NCBI GenBank assembly: GCA_965217175.1
Contig: OZ244251.1
Coordinates: 434,001 to 498,000 of the forward strand
From: Bin87 sp965217175
GTDB taxonomy: Bacteria; Chloroflexota; Dehalococcoidia; Lucifugimonadales; UBA3495
Reading direction: 5' to 3'
Length of the DNA: 64,000 bases
Part shown: piece after piece, positions 17,827 to 26,032 of the stretch
Position numbering within the stretch: the stretch's first letter is position 1
Layout: each line of letters begins with the position of its first letter
Position numbers and translations under genes: made by a program
Notes under the pieces: model-generated
What the model was told of the DNA's origin: nothing
What the model saw: the letters and a program-made list of their open reading frames with translations, nothing else
Database searches by the model: none

Positions 17827-18336
17827 TTACGGCCGCGTTCGCCAATCAGTACGGAAGTCAAGCTCACGTATGAACCTGAACGTGTCATAAGGGCGCACCC
17901 CGAAGTCTAAGCATACGTCCGGAATATGCCGATTAGCGCGGGTGCGGTTTGGCCTGGAACGCTCATTGGTCACTACGCATCGTTCTTGGACATCGACCAT
18001 CGCATAAGCGATTAGAAACGGATCGCGGCCAATCTTTTCAATCTCATCATCAGTCAGGTCGCTCGCGTACCCTTGCTCCACCACCTGGGCCACTAAACTC
18101 GCATCAACTTCCTCACCAAGAAGTAGCCGATCTCGATTGCCTCTTAACCAATCGACCACGTCATCGTGCCGTACTGGTGGTGGATGTACGACTTCCTCAT
18201 AGATTTCCCGTGGAATTTTAATCGACCCATGCTCTCCCATTGCTACTAGCCAGTCCCAAAATTCCGGGAACCTATCAAGAGGGTAATAATCACGATTTGC
18301 ATCTATGAACACATTCGCGTCAAGAAGGTAAAGCAT
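17827..18336 (-). CDS. PIN-like DUF4411 protein, probable toxin partner
   Basis: 169 residues beginning MLYLLDANVFIDANRDYYP, with an acidic LLDANVFI strand end as in PIN-domain ribonucleases. Later acidic and N/D-rich segments (GRDPFLIAYAMV, VVTNE) resemble the remaining metal-binding positions. DUF4411 proteins are regularly found downstream of Xre/ImmA genes, as here. The ATG at 18336 lies inside the end of the upstream gene (17-base overlap), which implies translational coupling. The expected role is RNA cleavage held in check by the partner; this is inferred from family context. Confidence 0.75.
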   Translation of the reverse strand: MLYLLDANVFIDANRDYYPLDRFPEFWDWLVAMGEHGSIKIPREIYEEVVHPPPVRHDDVVDWLRGNRDRLLLGEEVDASLVAQVVEQGYASDLTDDEIEKIGRDPFLIAYAMVDVQERCVVTNERSRPNRTRANRHIPDVCLDFGVRPYDTFRFIRELDFRTDWRTRP

Positions 18337-19534
18337 AATTGTTTTCAAGACGGCCTGAATCGAGCAAGGGTTGTACTTGTCTGGATTTAACCCCCAGAAT
18401 TCTGGCCGCCTTGGATGTCGACAAAACGTCAGCTCTCATCGTACGCTGAACCAAATCTGCGATTCTATTGCCCAATCGGTAGCGACGCACAATGTAGAAA
18501 CTGGGCCCTCCTTCCTGCTCACGTGCTTGCGCCCGGGTATGTTCCCGATCCGCTCGCCACTGCTGACGATAAGTGGCGCTGAGCTGACCATACGTCACTT
18601 GGCTGATGAGGTCACGTCGGAATGCTTTGTAAGCCACCATAGCGCGGCTGAGATTCCTTTGGCTTGCGAACATGCTGATTCGCTCCGATATGGCTCCTAT
18701 ATCGCCGCTTTGATCCAGAACTAACTGGTCCAATTCTTCCATCGGAAGCAAAAACTCTCCGGCAACGTCATCACAGAAACGCTCAACTTCGCTATCGGCG
18801 CGTGCGTCGCCTACGCCGGTTTGTCCCAGTAATAGATGAACCGTCTCATGCAACAGGGTGAAAGACCAAGCAGGTCTGGCGTCTTGGTCGTTGATCACTA
18901 TAAAGGGCGCCACTTCATCCGATATGGAAAAACCTCTGAATACGCTGGTGTCTATCGCGGTTAGATAGTTGCCTATATCGCCCTTAATCAGCACGAATAT
19001 CCCTGCTCTTTCCACACTTGCCCGCAAAAGGCCAAACGCTGTTGCGGCGTCGCGCTGCCTGCGGTAAGCCACCAAATCTACGTCAACCAGCGCCTGCAAT
19101 GATGACAGCGCTGCCGCCGCACCGTCCTCGGTCCTACGGGAGCCGACGAACTCCAGCGGTTCATCCTCCTCCATATCCTCCAAAACCGCCCGCACCATGC
19201 TCTGCCGTGCCCGGACATCCCGCACCAACGCGTCTAAGAGGGCTTCATCGGCGCCCGAATGTTCAGCGGGCAACGTGCGGAAATCCACCCCCCTTTCCCC
19301 TTTCGCAGGAGGTTTGGACAGATAGAAGGTTAGTAGGGGACGGCGGTACTGTTGCGCCATCTTAACCAGCACTGACCGAGACGGTTCATCTTCGCCCATT
19401 TCCAAGGCATTGAGACGGTCTTTGGCTCTACGCTTGAGAGTATCTCGGAAGCCGAGTTTTCTGGCTGCTTCGTCCAACTCAAGACGGGCCGTCTCTCTCG
19501 CCCAAACCAGTATTTCCGGATTGACTTTGGGCAT
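18320..19534 (-). CDS. Xre-type regulator fused to ImmA/IrrE metallopeptidase
   Basis: 404 residues. The N-terminus (about 5-75) is a helix-turn-helix region (ARETARLELDEAARKLGF, then LNALEMGEDEPSRSVLVKMA). The central part holds the zinc-peptidase motif H229-E-T-V-H233 (FTLLHETVHLLLG) with a downstream acidic helix (EVERFCDDVAGEFLLP) typical of the ImmA/IrrE (COG2856) family. A Cys-free C-terminal extension of about 100 residues follows (SFYIVRRYRLGNRIADLV). In phage ICEBs1, ImmA cleaves a repressor; in this fused arrangement the protein is usually the antitoxin or regulator of a two-gene module. Its last codons overlap the DUF4411 gene. Confidence 0.83.
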   Translation of the reverse strand: MPKVNPEILVWARETARLELDEAARKLGFRDTLKRRAKDRLNALEMGEDEPSRSVLVKMAQQYRRPLLTFYLSKPPAKGERGVDFRTLPAEHSGADEALLDALVRDVRARQSMVRAVLEDMEEDEPLEFVGSRRTEDGAAAALSSLQALVDVDLVAYRRQRDAATAFGLLRASVERAGIFVLIKGDIGNYLTAIDTSVFRGFSISDEVAPFIVINDQDARPAWSFTLLHETVHLLLGQTGVGDARADSEVERFCDDVAGEFLLPMEELDQLVLDQSGDIGAISERISMFASQRNLSRAMVAYKAFRRDLISQVTYGQLSATYRQQWRADREHTRAQAREQEGGPSFYIVRRYRLGNRIADLVQRTMRADVLSTSKAARILGVKSRQVQPLLDSGRLENNYALPS

Positions 19535-19564
19535 GGTGATACCTCTATGGGCAATTAAACCCCC

Positions 19565-21172
19565 TCACCCCTCAAACGGGGTGGGCATCATTTGCACCGG
19601 GACTTCGATGAGGCTGGGGGCGTCAATGGTGATGGCTTCCCGGATGGCCGATTCCAGCGCTTCTGGTCCCTGAACCCGCACGCCCCGCGCTCCGTAGGCC
19701 TCGGCCAGCTTCACGAAATCGGGGTTGTGCAGCTCGGCTCCCACCACGCGACCCTCGAACCGGTTTACCTGGTCGCGCAACACGTTGCCATAGGCATTGT
19801 CGTTGAACACCACGGCCACCACATTAATACCGTGCTGCACCGCCGTCGCCAGTTCCTGCGAATTGAACAGGAACCCGCCGTCTCCACACAGCGCCACCAC
19901 CGGACGGTCGGGCTGGGCCACTTTGGCGCCCAGCGCGGTGGGATAGGCGTAGCCCAGGTTGCCGGAGTAGCTGGACGTGATGAACGTGCGCGGCTCGTAG
20001 GTCGGCCAGAAGGCGCGGGCGTAGTAGCCCATCTGCGTCATGCCCGAAATCAGGATGCCCTCTTCGGGAACAGCCGCCCTCACTGCGGCCAGCAATGACT
20101 CCTGGGGTTCGGGTCGCAGCGCGGAGGCGGCCCGGTGGGCGCGCAGTGCGGCGGCATCGGCGGCGAAGGACGGGCGCTCTTCCGTCATTGTGGAGGACAA
20201 CTCGGCGTCGATCTGCGCCATCACAGTGCGCGCATCGCCAGCGACTCCGTAAGTGTTGTCCCAATTGCGTCCCAGCTCTTCGGGGTCAATGTCGATTTGC
20301 ACCACTTTTTGGCCGCCCAGCCAGGCCGGGAAAGCCATACGGGTGCCCACGCTCAGTATGATATCGAAGTTTGGTTCGTCCTTGGCCACCGGATCGTTGC
20401 GCAGTCGCAGGGACCCCAGGGCCAGCGGGTGTCTATCGCTAATGGCTCCCTTGCCCTCTGCGGTGGTGATGACGGGAGCCTGGAGTCGTTCGGCCAGCCG
20501 CACCAAATCCGCCGATGCTTCCGAGGCTATAACGCCGCCGCCGGCCCAAATCAGGGGGCGCCGGGCCTCTCTCAGCAGGCGGGCCGCTTCGGCTACCCGC
20601 TCGGGCGGTGCGGACGTGCGGGGATAGCCTTCCGCTTCCATCAGGGACACGGATGCAGAGTCCGCCATCGTTTCCGGAGGCATTTCAATTTCCACCGGGC
20701 GGGGCCTCCCAGTGGTGAGCTGACGGAAGGCTTCGTGGACGGCGCCGGGCGCGGCTTCGGGAGTCATGATGCGCTCAACGTATTTGGTGATGGGCCGGAT
20801 GGCGTCCTGCTGGTCGTTGACTTCATGCAGCATCCCGCGGTCCATGCCAATCAGGTCGCGTTCGATCTGGCCGCAAACCACCAGCACCGGAGACGACGCC
20901 GAGTAGGCCGTGCTCAGGCCGGCGGACGCGTTCAGCAATCCGGGACCGGGTACCATCAGCGCGGTGCCCACACCCCCGCCGGCCCGGGCGTAACCGTCGG
21001 CCATGTAGGTGGTGGCCTGCTCGTGGCGGGTGGTAATGAACCGAATGCCCGGCACGTCGTTCAGGGCGTCCAGGGCGTGATAAAGCTGTACGCCGGGCAG
21101 CCCGAATATGACTCGCACCCCCTCCAGATACAGTGAGCGCATGAGAGCCTGGCCGCCGGTCATTGTGGGCAT
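19565..21172 (-). CDS. thiamine diphosphate-dependent enzyme, acetolactate synthase large-subunit-like
   Basis: 535 residues with the complete ThDP signature: catalytic Glu51 in TTRHEQATTYMADGYA, the central domain (about 190-330), and GDGGFLFNSQEL ... FNDNAYG for Mg-diphosphate. The quinone or FAD sites of oxidases cannot be assigned. It condenses or decarboxylates 2-oxo acids; no small regulatory subunit lies nearby, so a catabolic role is as likely as branched-chain amino-acid synthesis. The ATG at 21172 follows AGGAAGG by seven bases, and the 17 upstream in-frame codons are dismissed. It differs from the paralogue at 6.7 kb in keeping the conserved Glu. Confidence 0.87.
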   Translation of the reverse strand: MPTMTGGQALMRSLYLEGVRVIFGLPGVQLYHALDALNDVPGIRFITTRHEQATTYMADGYARAGGGVGTALMVPGPGLLNASAGLSTAYSASSPVLVVCGQIERDLIGMDRGMLHEVNDQQDAIRPITKYVERIMTPEAAPGAVHEAFRQLTTGRPRPVEIEMPPETMADSASVSLMEAEGYPRTSAPPERVAEAARLLREARRPLIWAGGGVIASEASADLVRLAERLQAPVITTAEGKGAISDRHPLALGSLRLRNDPVAKDEPNFDIILSVGTRMAFPAWLGGQKVVQIDIDPEELGRNWDNTYGVAGDARTVMAQIDAELSSTMTEERPSFAADAAALRAHRAASALRPEPQESLLAAVRAAVPEEGILISGMTQMGYYARAFWPTYEPRTFITSSYSGNLGYAYPTALGAKVAQPDRPVVALCGDGGFLFNSQELATAVQHGINVVAVVFNDNAYGNVLRDQVNRFEGRVVGAELHNPDFVKLAEAYGARGVRVQGPEALESAIREAITIDAPSLIEVPVQMMPTPFEG

Positions 21173-21330
21173 GATGATACCTTCCTGAGAGTTTGGATTA
21201 TGGTTTCTGTATTGTTGCGACACCTAACATAGCACAAGGGCACATGGACGCGGAACTTCGCCCATGCAATCAGCAAACGCCGAAGCCGGGGGTCACCGCG
21301 AGCGGCGAGCCGGCAGAGTCGGCCGCTATT

Positions 21331-21540
21331 TCAGGCGTTAGAGCGGGTGCGGAGCGATTGAAGCAGCGTGTCGGTGATCCGGGCGATTTCATCCACCGCC
21401 TTATTGAAGGCAACTTCGTTGGCGCGCGAAGGCGTGCGATACCCGCTGACCTTGCGTACGAATTGCAGCGCGGCGGCCTGCGTCTCTTCATGGGTGGCCG
21501 GCGTTTCTGCCGAGCGCAGGGTTTTGATGCTTCTACACAT
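21331..21540 (-). CDS. DUF2277 family protein
   Basis: 69 residues starting MCRSIKTLRSAETPATHEE, continuing with AAALQFVRKVSGYRTPSRAN. This is the conserved start and core of the DUF2277 family of small proteins found in Actinobacteria and Chloroflexota. The longer open frame extending upstream to 21993 is chance reading; AAGGAT lies seven bases before the ATG at 21540. The function of the family is unknown. The conserved Cys2 and basic motif suggest a nucleic-acid or metal contact, but this is not established. Confidence 0.82.
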   Translation of the reverse strand: MCRSIKTLRSAETPATHEETQAAALQFVRKVSGYRTPSRANEVAFNKAVDEIARITDTLLQSLRTRSNA

Positions 21541-21700
21541 GGATAATCCTTGTTCGCAGCGCGCCAGATCGCTGGCCCAGCGACTGCTGGAGATGCAGCA
21601 TTTTCGCATATTCCGGCTGAATTGCGTGGGGACAACCGCTGTGATAATCTGCGGCGGAGGCACAAATCCCAAGTATTTGCCGACCTGATGGATTTTGAAG

Positions 21701-22036
21701 ATGGCCGACATAACCTTCAACTGTACAATCCAGGAGGGGATAATTCCCGAGGAATTGCGGCCCCGCCTGGAGTTGGAATTGGCCCGCATCTGCGCGTCCG
21801 TACTGAGCGGCGATCCCGATGACGTGTCGGTGAACTGGATCGAGGTTCCCCACGGGTTCGGGTTCCGCGGCGGAAGGCTGTCCACCACGTCGGCGGTGCG
21901 CGGCGAGATACCGCCCGGCTGCCGGCAGGAAACCCGCGTCCGCTTGATGCAAACCATCCAGGATATGTGGATCGACCTCACCGGCTGCACCACCGACGAG
22001 CTGGTGGTGTCCGCCCGCGACCGCAGGGAGAATTAA
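21701..22036 (+). CDS. tautomerase-superfamily-like protein without Pro1
   Basis: 111 residues. The pattern DITFNCTIQEGIIPEELRP ... RICASVLSGDPDDVSVNWIEV resembles the beta-alpha-beta unit of 4-oxalocrotonate tautomerase/MIF proteins. However, the start (MADITF, ATG at 21701) gives Ala where the catalytic N-terminal proline should be, and no in-frame Met-Pro is found. It is followed 100 bases downstream by a related protein that does have Met-Pro. It may be a non-catalytic or structural partner. There is only a weak ribosome site (GAAG), so the start has some uncertainty. Confidence 0.6.
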   Translation: MADITFNCTIQEGIIPEELRPRLELELARICASVLSGDPDDVSVNWIEVPHGFGFRGGRLSTTSAVRGEIPPGCRQETRVRLMQTIQDMWIDLTGCTTDELVVSARDRREN

Positions 22037-22137
22037 TCCCTCTTCCCACGAGCAGAGAGTTACGCCGACCGCCAATGCGAAGGCAGCTTGGCAATCCCGC
22101 GCGCTAGCGCCCGGTACGCCAACACAAGGAGAAAACT

Positions 22138-22539
22138 ATGCCCCACTACCGCTGTATCATTCCCAAAGATGCCCTGTCCTTCGAGCAACGTCAGGAAATA
22201 GCGTTGGCGTTCACCGACATCCACTGCGGATCAACGGGCGCTCCCCGGGGCTTTGTGTCGGTCACCTTCATCGAGACTCCCGAGGGCGAGACAGGTGAGT
22301 TTGACACCCCGTTCTATCTGGACGGAGCCAACCGCGCCGGCCGCCCCGCTGATCTCAAGCAGCAGTTGCTGTCCGATCTGACCAACGCCTTCCGCGAGAT
22401 AGGTGACGTGCCGGCCGGTTCGATCAGCGGGCGCATCACCGAGAACCCGGCGTCCTGGACCATGGAGGGCGGGTTCGTACTGCCCGAGCCGGGCGAGGAA
22501 GGACCCGAGTGGTACGCCGCCGCCGCCGCTGCCGACTAG
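22138..22539 (+). CDS. tautomerase family protein with Pro1
   Basis: 133 residues beginning MPHYRCIIPKDALSFEQRQ. Pro at position 2 would become the N-terminal catalytic base after Met removal. The rest (EIALAFTDIHCGSTGAP, GFVSVTFIETPEGE) fits the tautomerase/cis-3-chloroacrylate dehalogenase-like superfamily. AAGGAG lies six bases before the ATG. The C-terminus ends in an unusual Ala-run (YAAAAAAAD-like). It probably catalyses keto-enol conversion or related hydrolysis in breakdown of small acids. It lies next to a superfamily member lacking Pro1. Confidence 0.72.
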   Translation: MPHYRCIIPKDALSFEQRQEIALAFTDIHCGSTGAPRGFVSVTFIETPEGETGEFDTPFYLDGANRAGRPADLKQQLLSDLTNAFREIGDVPAGSISGRITENPASWTMEGGFVLPEPGEEGPEWYAAAAAAD

Positions 22540-22623
22540 AACCGGTCAATCCTGAGGAGCGCGCTGTGGTTGTCCGCCCCCCACGGTAACCCTCTCACCG
22601 TCTAAGGAGAGGGACCTCTCACG

Positions 22624-22751
22624 CGCACCCACTTTCTCATTGCGACCCCGTACTCGATACGGGGGTTGGCAATCTCGTCGCCGTAGCAACGGCCGTTCGT
22701 CGACGTGTGTTCGGCCTCGTAGAGATTGCCGTGCCGCTGTGCTCCTCGCAA
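22624..22751. repeat. MITE-like repeat, copy 1 (inverted relative to 47.7 kb copy)
   Basis: The left part CGCACCCACTTTCTCATTGC, then GACCCCGTACTCGATACGGG and GGCAATCTCG, matches the reverse complement of the right part of the 47708-47877 element. The right part (GATTGCCGTGCCGCTGTGCT CCTCGCAA) matches its left part reversed. It sits in the 392-base gap between a tautomerase gene and secA. The gap otherwise holds a possible secA promoter region (TATAATTGCTATACTGACA, about 22810-22831), which I cannot resolve into -35/-10. Confidence 0.72.
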
Positions 22752-22931
22752 CCCGCAACCCCCCTTCACCAACCCCGCCAATCCGCAAGGCTATGCCCCT
22801 GCGTATGATCGGTATAATTGCTATACTGACACGACAAACCGCCTGGTCTCAGCGGGCTGCCACGCTGCGCCCGTGATGATTAATTCCGGCCTCCTCACCA
22901 AAGCGGGAGACGGTGCGGGTGAGGGTAAATC

Positions 22932-25637
22932 ATGGTTTCATTACTTAGAAAGATAGTCGGCGACACACCGGAACGCGCCGCCGAGAAGCTGCGGGGCCAG
23001 ATGGTTCCCGGGGTGAACGCGCTGGAGGACTCGGCGCGCGCCCTGGACGACGCCGGCCTGCGCGCCAAAACCGACGAGTTCCGCAATCGCCTGGGTGGTG
23101 GGGAACCGGTGAACGACCTGTTGCCCGAGGCGTTTGCCGCGGTGCGTGAAGCCGCCCGCCGCACGCTGGGCCAGCGCCACTACGATGTGCAGCTCATCGG
23201 CGGAGCCGTGCTCAACGACGGCAAGATTGCTGAGATGAAAACCGGCGAGGGCAAAACCCTGGTCGCCACGCTGCCCGCCTATCTCAACGCGCTCAGCGGC
23301 GATGGCGTTCACATCGTTACGGTCAATGACTACCTGGCCCGCCGCGACCCGGTGTGGATGGGTCCCATCTACCACCTGATGGGCCTGACCGTGGGTTGCC
23401 TGCAGCACGATGCCGCCTACATCTATGATCCTGAACTGACCGACCCCGGCAAAGGCGGTTTTCAATTCCTGTCTCCCGTCAGCCGCACCGAGGCGTACCG
23501 CGCCGATGTGCTCTACGGCACCAACAACGAGTTTGGCTTCGACTACCTGCGCGACAATATGGCGCTGGAAGTGCACCTGCAGGTGCAGGGCGGTCGCCGC
23601 CACTTTGCCATCGTGGACGAGGTCGACAACATCCTGATCGACGAGGCCCGCACGCCCCTTATCATCAGCGGGCCGGCTCAGCAGCCGGTGGAGCATTACT
23701 ACACTTTCGCTCGCCTGGCGCCCCGCCTGCGGGAGTATGAGGACTACACTATCGACGAACGCTCCCAGGCCATCTCTTTGAACGAAGAAGGTATCGCCAA
23801 GATGGAGCGCTGGGCGCGGGTGGATAACCTCTACGATCCGGAGAACTTCCACCTGGTGCAGTACATGGAGAACGCGCTGGTGGCGCAGATTCAGAAGGTC
23901 AAGGACAAGGACTACGTGGTAACCAACGGTGAGGTCGTCATTGTCGACGAGTTCACGGGCCGGTTGCAGCCGGGACGCCGCTGGTCTGATGGTCTGCACC
24001 AGGCTGTAGAAGCCAAGGAAGGACGCAAAATCCAGCGGGAAAGCGTAACGTACGCCACCATCACACTGCAGAATTACTTCCGGATGTACAAAAAACTGTC
24101 GGGTATGACCGGTACTGCCGTGACCGAGGCCGATGAGTTCTACAAGATTTATGGTCTGGAAGTGGTCGCGGTTCCCACCAACGTGCAGATGATACGCGCC
24201 GACGCCACCGACCTGATTTTCCCGACGGCAGACGGTAAATGGAACTCCGTGGTCGAAAACATAGCGGCTCGGTCGCAATCCGGTCAACCGGTGCTGGTCG
24301 GCACTACTTCCATCGAGACCTCCGAAGAGTTGAGCGAAATGCTCCGAAAACGTGGGGTTACGCACCAGGTGCTCAACGCCCGCAATCACGAGCATGAAGC
24401 CAGTATCGTGGCCCAGGCGGGCCGGGCTGGCGCCGTTACGGTGTCAACCAACATGGCGGGTCGGGGCACCGACATCGTGCTGGGTGGCGCCGATACCGGG
24501 CGCGAAGACTGGCAGCAGGAACATGATCGGGTCATTGCCTTGGGCGGTTTGCACGTCATTGGCACTGAACACCACGAGGCCCGACGCGTGGACAACCAAT
24601 TGCGGGGCCGCGCCGGTCGGCAGGGCGACCCTGGCAGCAGTCAGTTTTTCGTGGCTCTGGAGGACGAATTGATGCAGCGCTTTGGCGGTGACCGCATCAA
24701 GAACGTTATGACCTGGACGGGCCTGAACGATGACGAACCCCTGGAAAACAAACTGATCACCAAATCCATCTCCGGCGCTCAGGTAAAGGTCGAGGGCTAC
24801 CATTTCGACGTCCGCAAACACCTGCTGAATTTCGACGATGTGTTGAACCAGCAGCGTACCGCCATTTACACGCTGCGCACCCAGGTTCTGGCCGGCGAAA
24901 GGTTGCGGAATCGACTGCTGGATATGTTGCGGGAGGAGTTCAATCAACTGACCGCAGCCCATCTTCAATCCCGCCACGCTGATGACTGGAACGCCGAAGG
25001 ACTGCTGGCCGGTTTGCGGATGATCTGCCCCCCGCCGTCCGAGTTTGATACTCCGGAAAAGCTGCTCCTTTTGAGTCGCGACCGCATCGAAGACATCCTG
25101 TATCAACACGCCGAGGACCTGTACGACGCGAAAGAACGCGATATGGGATCTGATCAGATGCAGCTTCTGGCCCGGTTGCTGTTGCTCAAGTCCATAGACA
25201 CCCACTGGGTCAGCCACCTCACTAACATGGAGAACCTCCGTACCGGCGTCGGACTGCACGCGGTGGGTCAACGCGACCCGTTAACCGTGTACCGCTCCGA
25301 GGGCCAGCGTGCGTTCACCGAACTGATGCAGCAGATGCAACGGGAGGTTACCCACTCCCTGTTCCACGTAACGCTTTCTCCGGAGGCGGCGAACTTGGGG
25401 AACTCGGCCGACGGCAGCGCCGCGGGTTCCAACAATGGCGCTCAGGATGCTGGCAACAACTCAAACGGCAACACTGGGCGCAGAGCAGCGCAGCGTCCCC
25501 CGGTTAGCCCGATGGCGGCGGTAACCGGCGGGCGAACAGCCGGCGTACCCCGCGCCGGCCGCAAGATCGGCCGCAACGCTCCGTGTCCCTGCGGAAGTGG
25601 GCGCAAGTACAAGCGATGCTGCGGAGCCAACGTCTAG
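22932..25637 (+). CDS. secA: preprotein translocase ATPase SecA
   Basis: 901 residues, full length for the family. It drives post-translational export through SecYEG. Seen: the Walker A loop MKTGEGKTLVAT (about 100-112), the preprotein cross-linking domain, DEVDNILIDEARTPLIISG (Walker B), TNMAGRGTDIVLGG and RGRAGRQGDPGSSQFF (motifs V/VI), the helical scaffold (HWVSHLTNMENLRTGVGLHA), and a C-terminal zinc site CPCGSGRKYKRCCG that binds SecB or ribosomes. A Gly/Ala/Asn-rich linker (about 800-870) precedes it. It has its own start (ATG 22932), and a tandem-repeat zone upstream separates it from the tautomerases. Confidence 0.97.
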   Translation: MVSLLRKIVGDTPERAAEKLRGQMVPGVNALEDSARALDDAGLRAKTDEFRNRLGGGEPVNDLLPEAFAAVREAARRTLGQRHYDVQLIGGAVLNDGKIAEMKTGEGKTLVATLPAYLNALSGDGVHIVTVNDYLARRDPVWMGPIYHLMGLTVGCLQHDAAYIYDPELTDPGKGGFQFLSPVSRTEAYRADVLYGTNNEFGFDYLRDNMALEVHLQVQGGRRHFAIVDEVDNILIDEARTPLIISGPAQQPVEHYYTFARLAPRLREYEDYTIDERSQAISLNEEGIAKMERWARVDNLYDPENFHLVQYMENALVAQIQKVKDKDYVVTNGEVVIVDEFTGRLQPGRRWSDGLHQAVEAKEGRKIQRESVTYATITLQNYFRMYKKLSGMTGTAVTEADEFYKIYGLEVVAVPTNVQMIRADATDLIFPTADGKWNSVVENIAARSQSGQPVLVGTTSIETSEELSEMLRKRGVTHQVLNARNHEHEASIVAQAGRAGAVTVSTNMAGRGTDIVLGGADTGREDWQQEHDRVIALGGLHVIGTEHHEARRVDNQLRGRAGRQGDPGSSQFFVALEDELMQRFGGDRIKNVMTWTGLNDDEPLENKLITKSISGAQVKVEGYHFDVRKHLLNFDDVLNQQRTAIYTLRTQVLAGERLRNRLLDMLREEFNQLTAAHLQSRHADDWNAEGLLAGLRMICPPPSEFDTPEKLLLLSRDRIEDILYQHAEDLYDAKERDMGSDQMQLLARLLLLKSIDTHWVSHLTNMENLRTGVGLHAVGQRDPLTVYRSEGQRAFTELMQQMQREVTHSLFHVTLSPEAANLGNSADGSAAGSNNGAQDAGNNSNGNTGRRAAQRPPVSPMAAVTGGRTAGVPRAGRKIGRNAPCPCGSGRKYKRCCGANV

Positions 25638-25718
25638 CGTTCCGGTTGGCGTCCCAAAGAATCCCGTACCGTTGGACCCTCTACCACCGTATAGGGCGGC
25701 GGGTGCCCTGCGCTCCGG

Positions 25719-25955
25719 TTACTGGCTGTTGCGGCGGAACAGGCGGCGCACGATGGTGAGCGGCTGGGAATGGGGCGCTTCCATAGCGATGGGCTTGTTG
25801 CGTCCCGATGCCCACCCGTCGGGGTCGCGCTCAAAGGCAATGCGACAGCCTGGCGCACAGAAATAATAGGTTTGGCCGTCGTGTTCGCTGGTGCCGCCGT
25901 TGGGATTCTCGCTGTCCACCTGCATCAGGCAGATTGGGTCTGTTGCATTTGCCAT
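25719..25955 (-). CDS. YHS-domain protein
   Basis: 78 residues. TDPICLMQVDSEN followed by YYFCAPGCRIAFERDPDGW is the YHS metal-binding fold seen as a stand-alone protein or in copper-transporting ATPases (Cys11 and Cys35/Cys39 likely ligands). The C-terminal tail is basic (VRRLFRRN). It lies directly downstream of copA on the same strand (77-base gap), so it probably acts in copper handling or delivery. No promoter of its own is obvious. The role is inferred from context and fold. Confidence 0.8.
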   Translation of the reverse strand: MANATDPICLMQVDSENPNGGTSEHDGQTYYFCAPGCRIAFERDPDGWASGRNKPIAMEAPHSQPLTIVRRLFRRNSQ

Positions 25956-26032
25956 GTCAGTTCACCTCTACCGTGGAAACCAAGTTTATCACGGGCACTG
26001 GCCAACGGCCCGGCCCTGGTTCGCCGGCGCGA

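Noticed and set aside
21541..21993. N-terminal extension of the DUF2277 frame to 21993
   Set aside because: The conserved protein begins at MCRSIKTL with its own ribosome site; the upstream part overlaps the tautomerase-like gene on the other strand and has no similarity to the family.
22941..24395. Long open frame (484 codons) on the minus strand opposite secA
   Set aside because: It mirrors secA's codon usage and has no domain or ribosome site. Similar antisense frames lie opposite other long GC-rich genes (10260-11747, 5080-6153, 16362-17270, 39502-40836).
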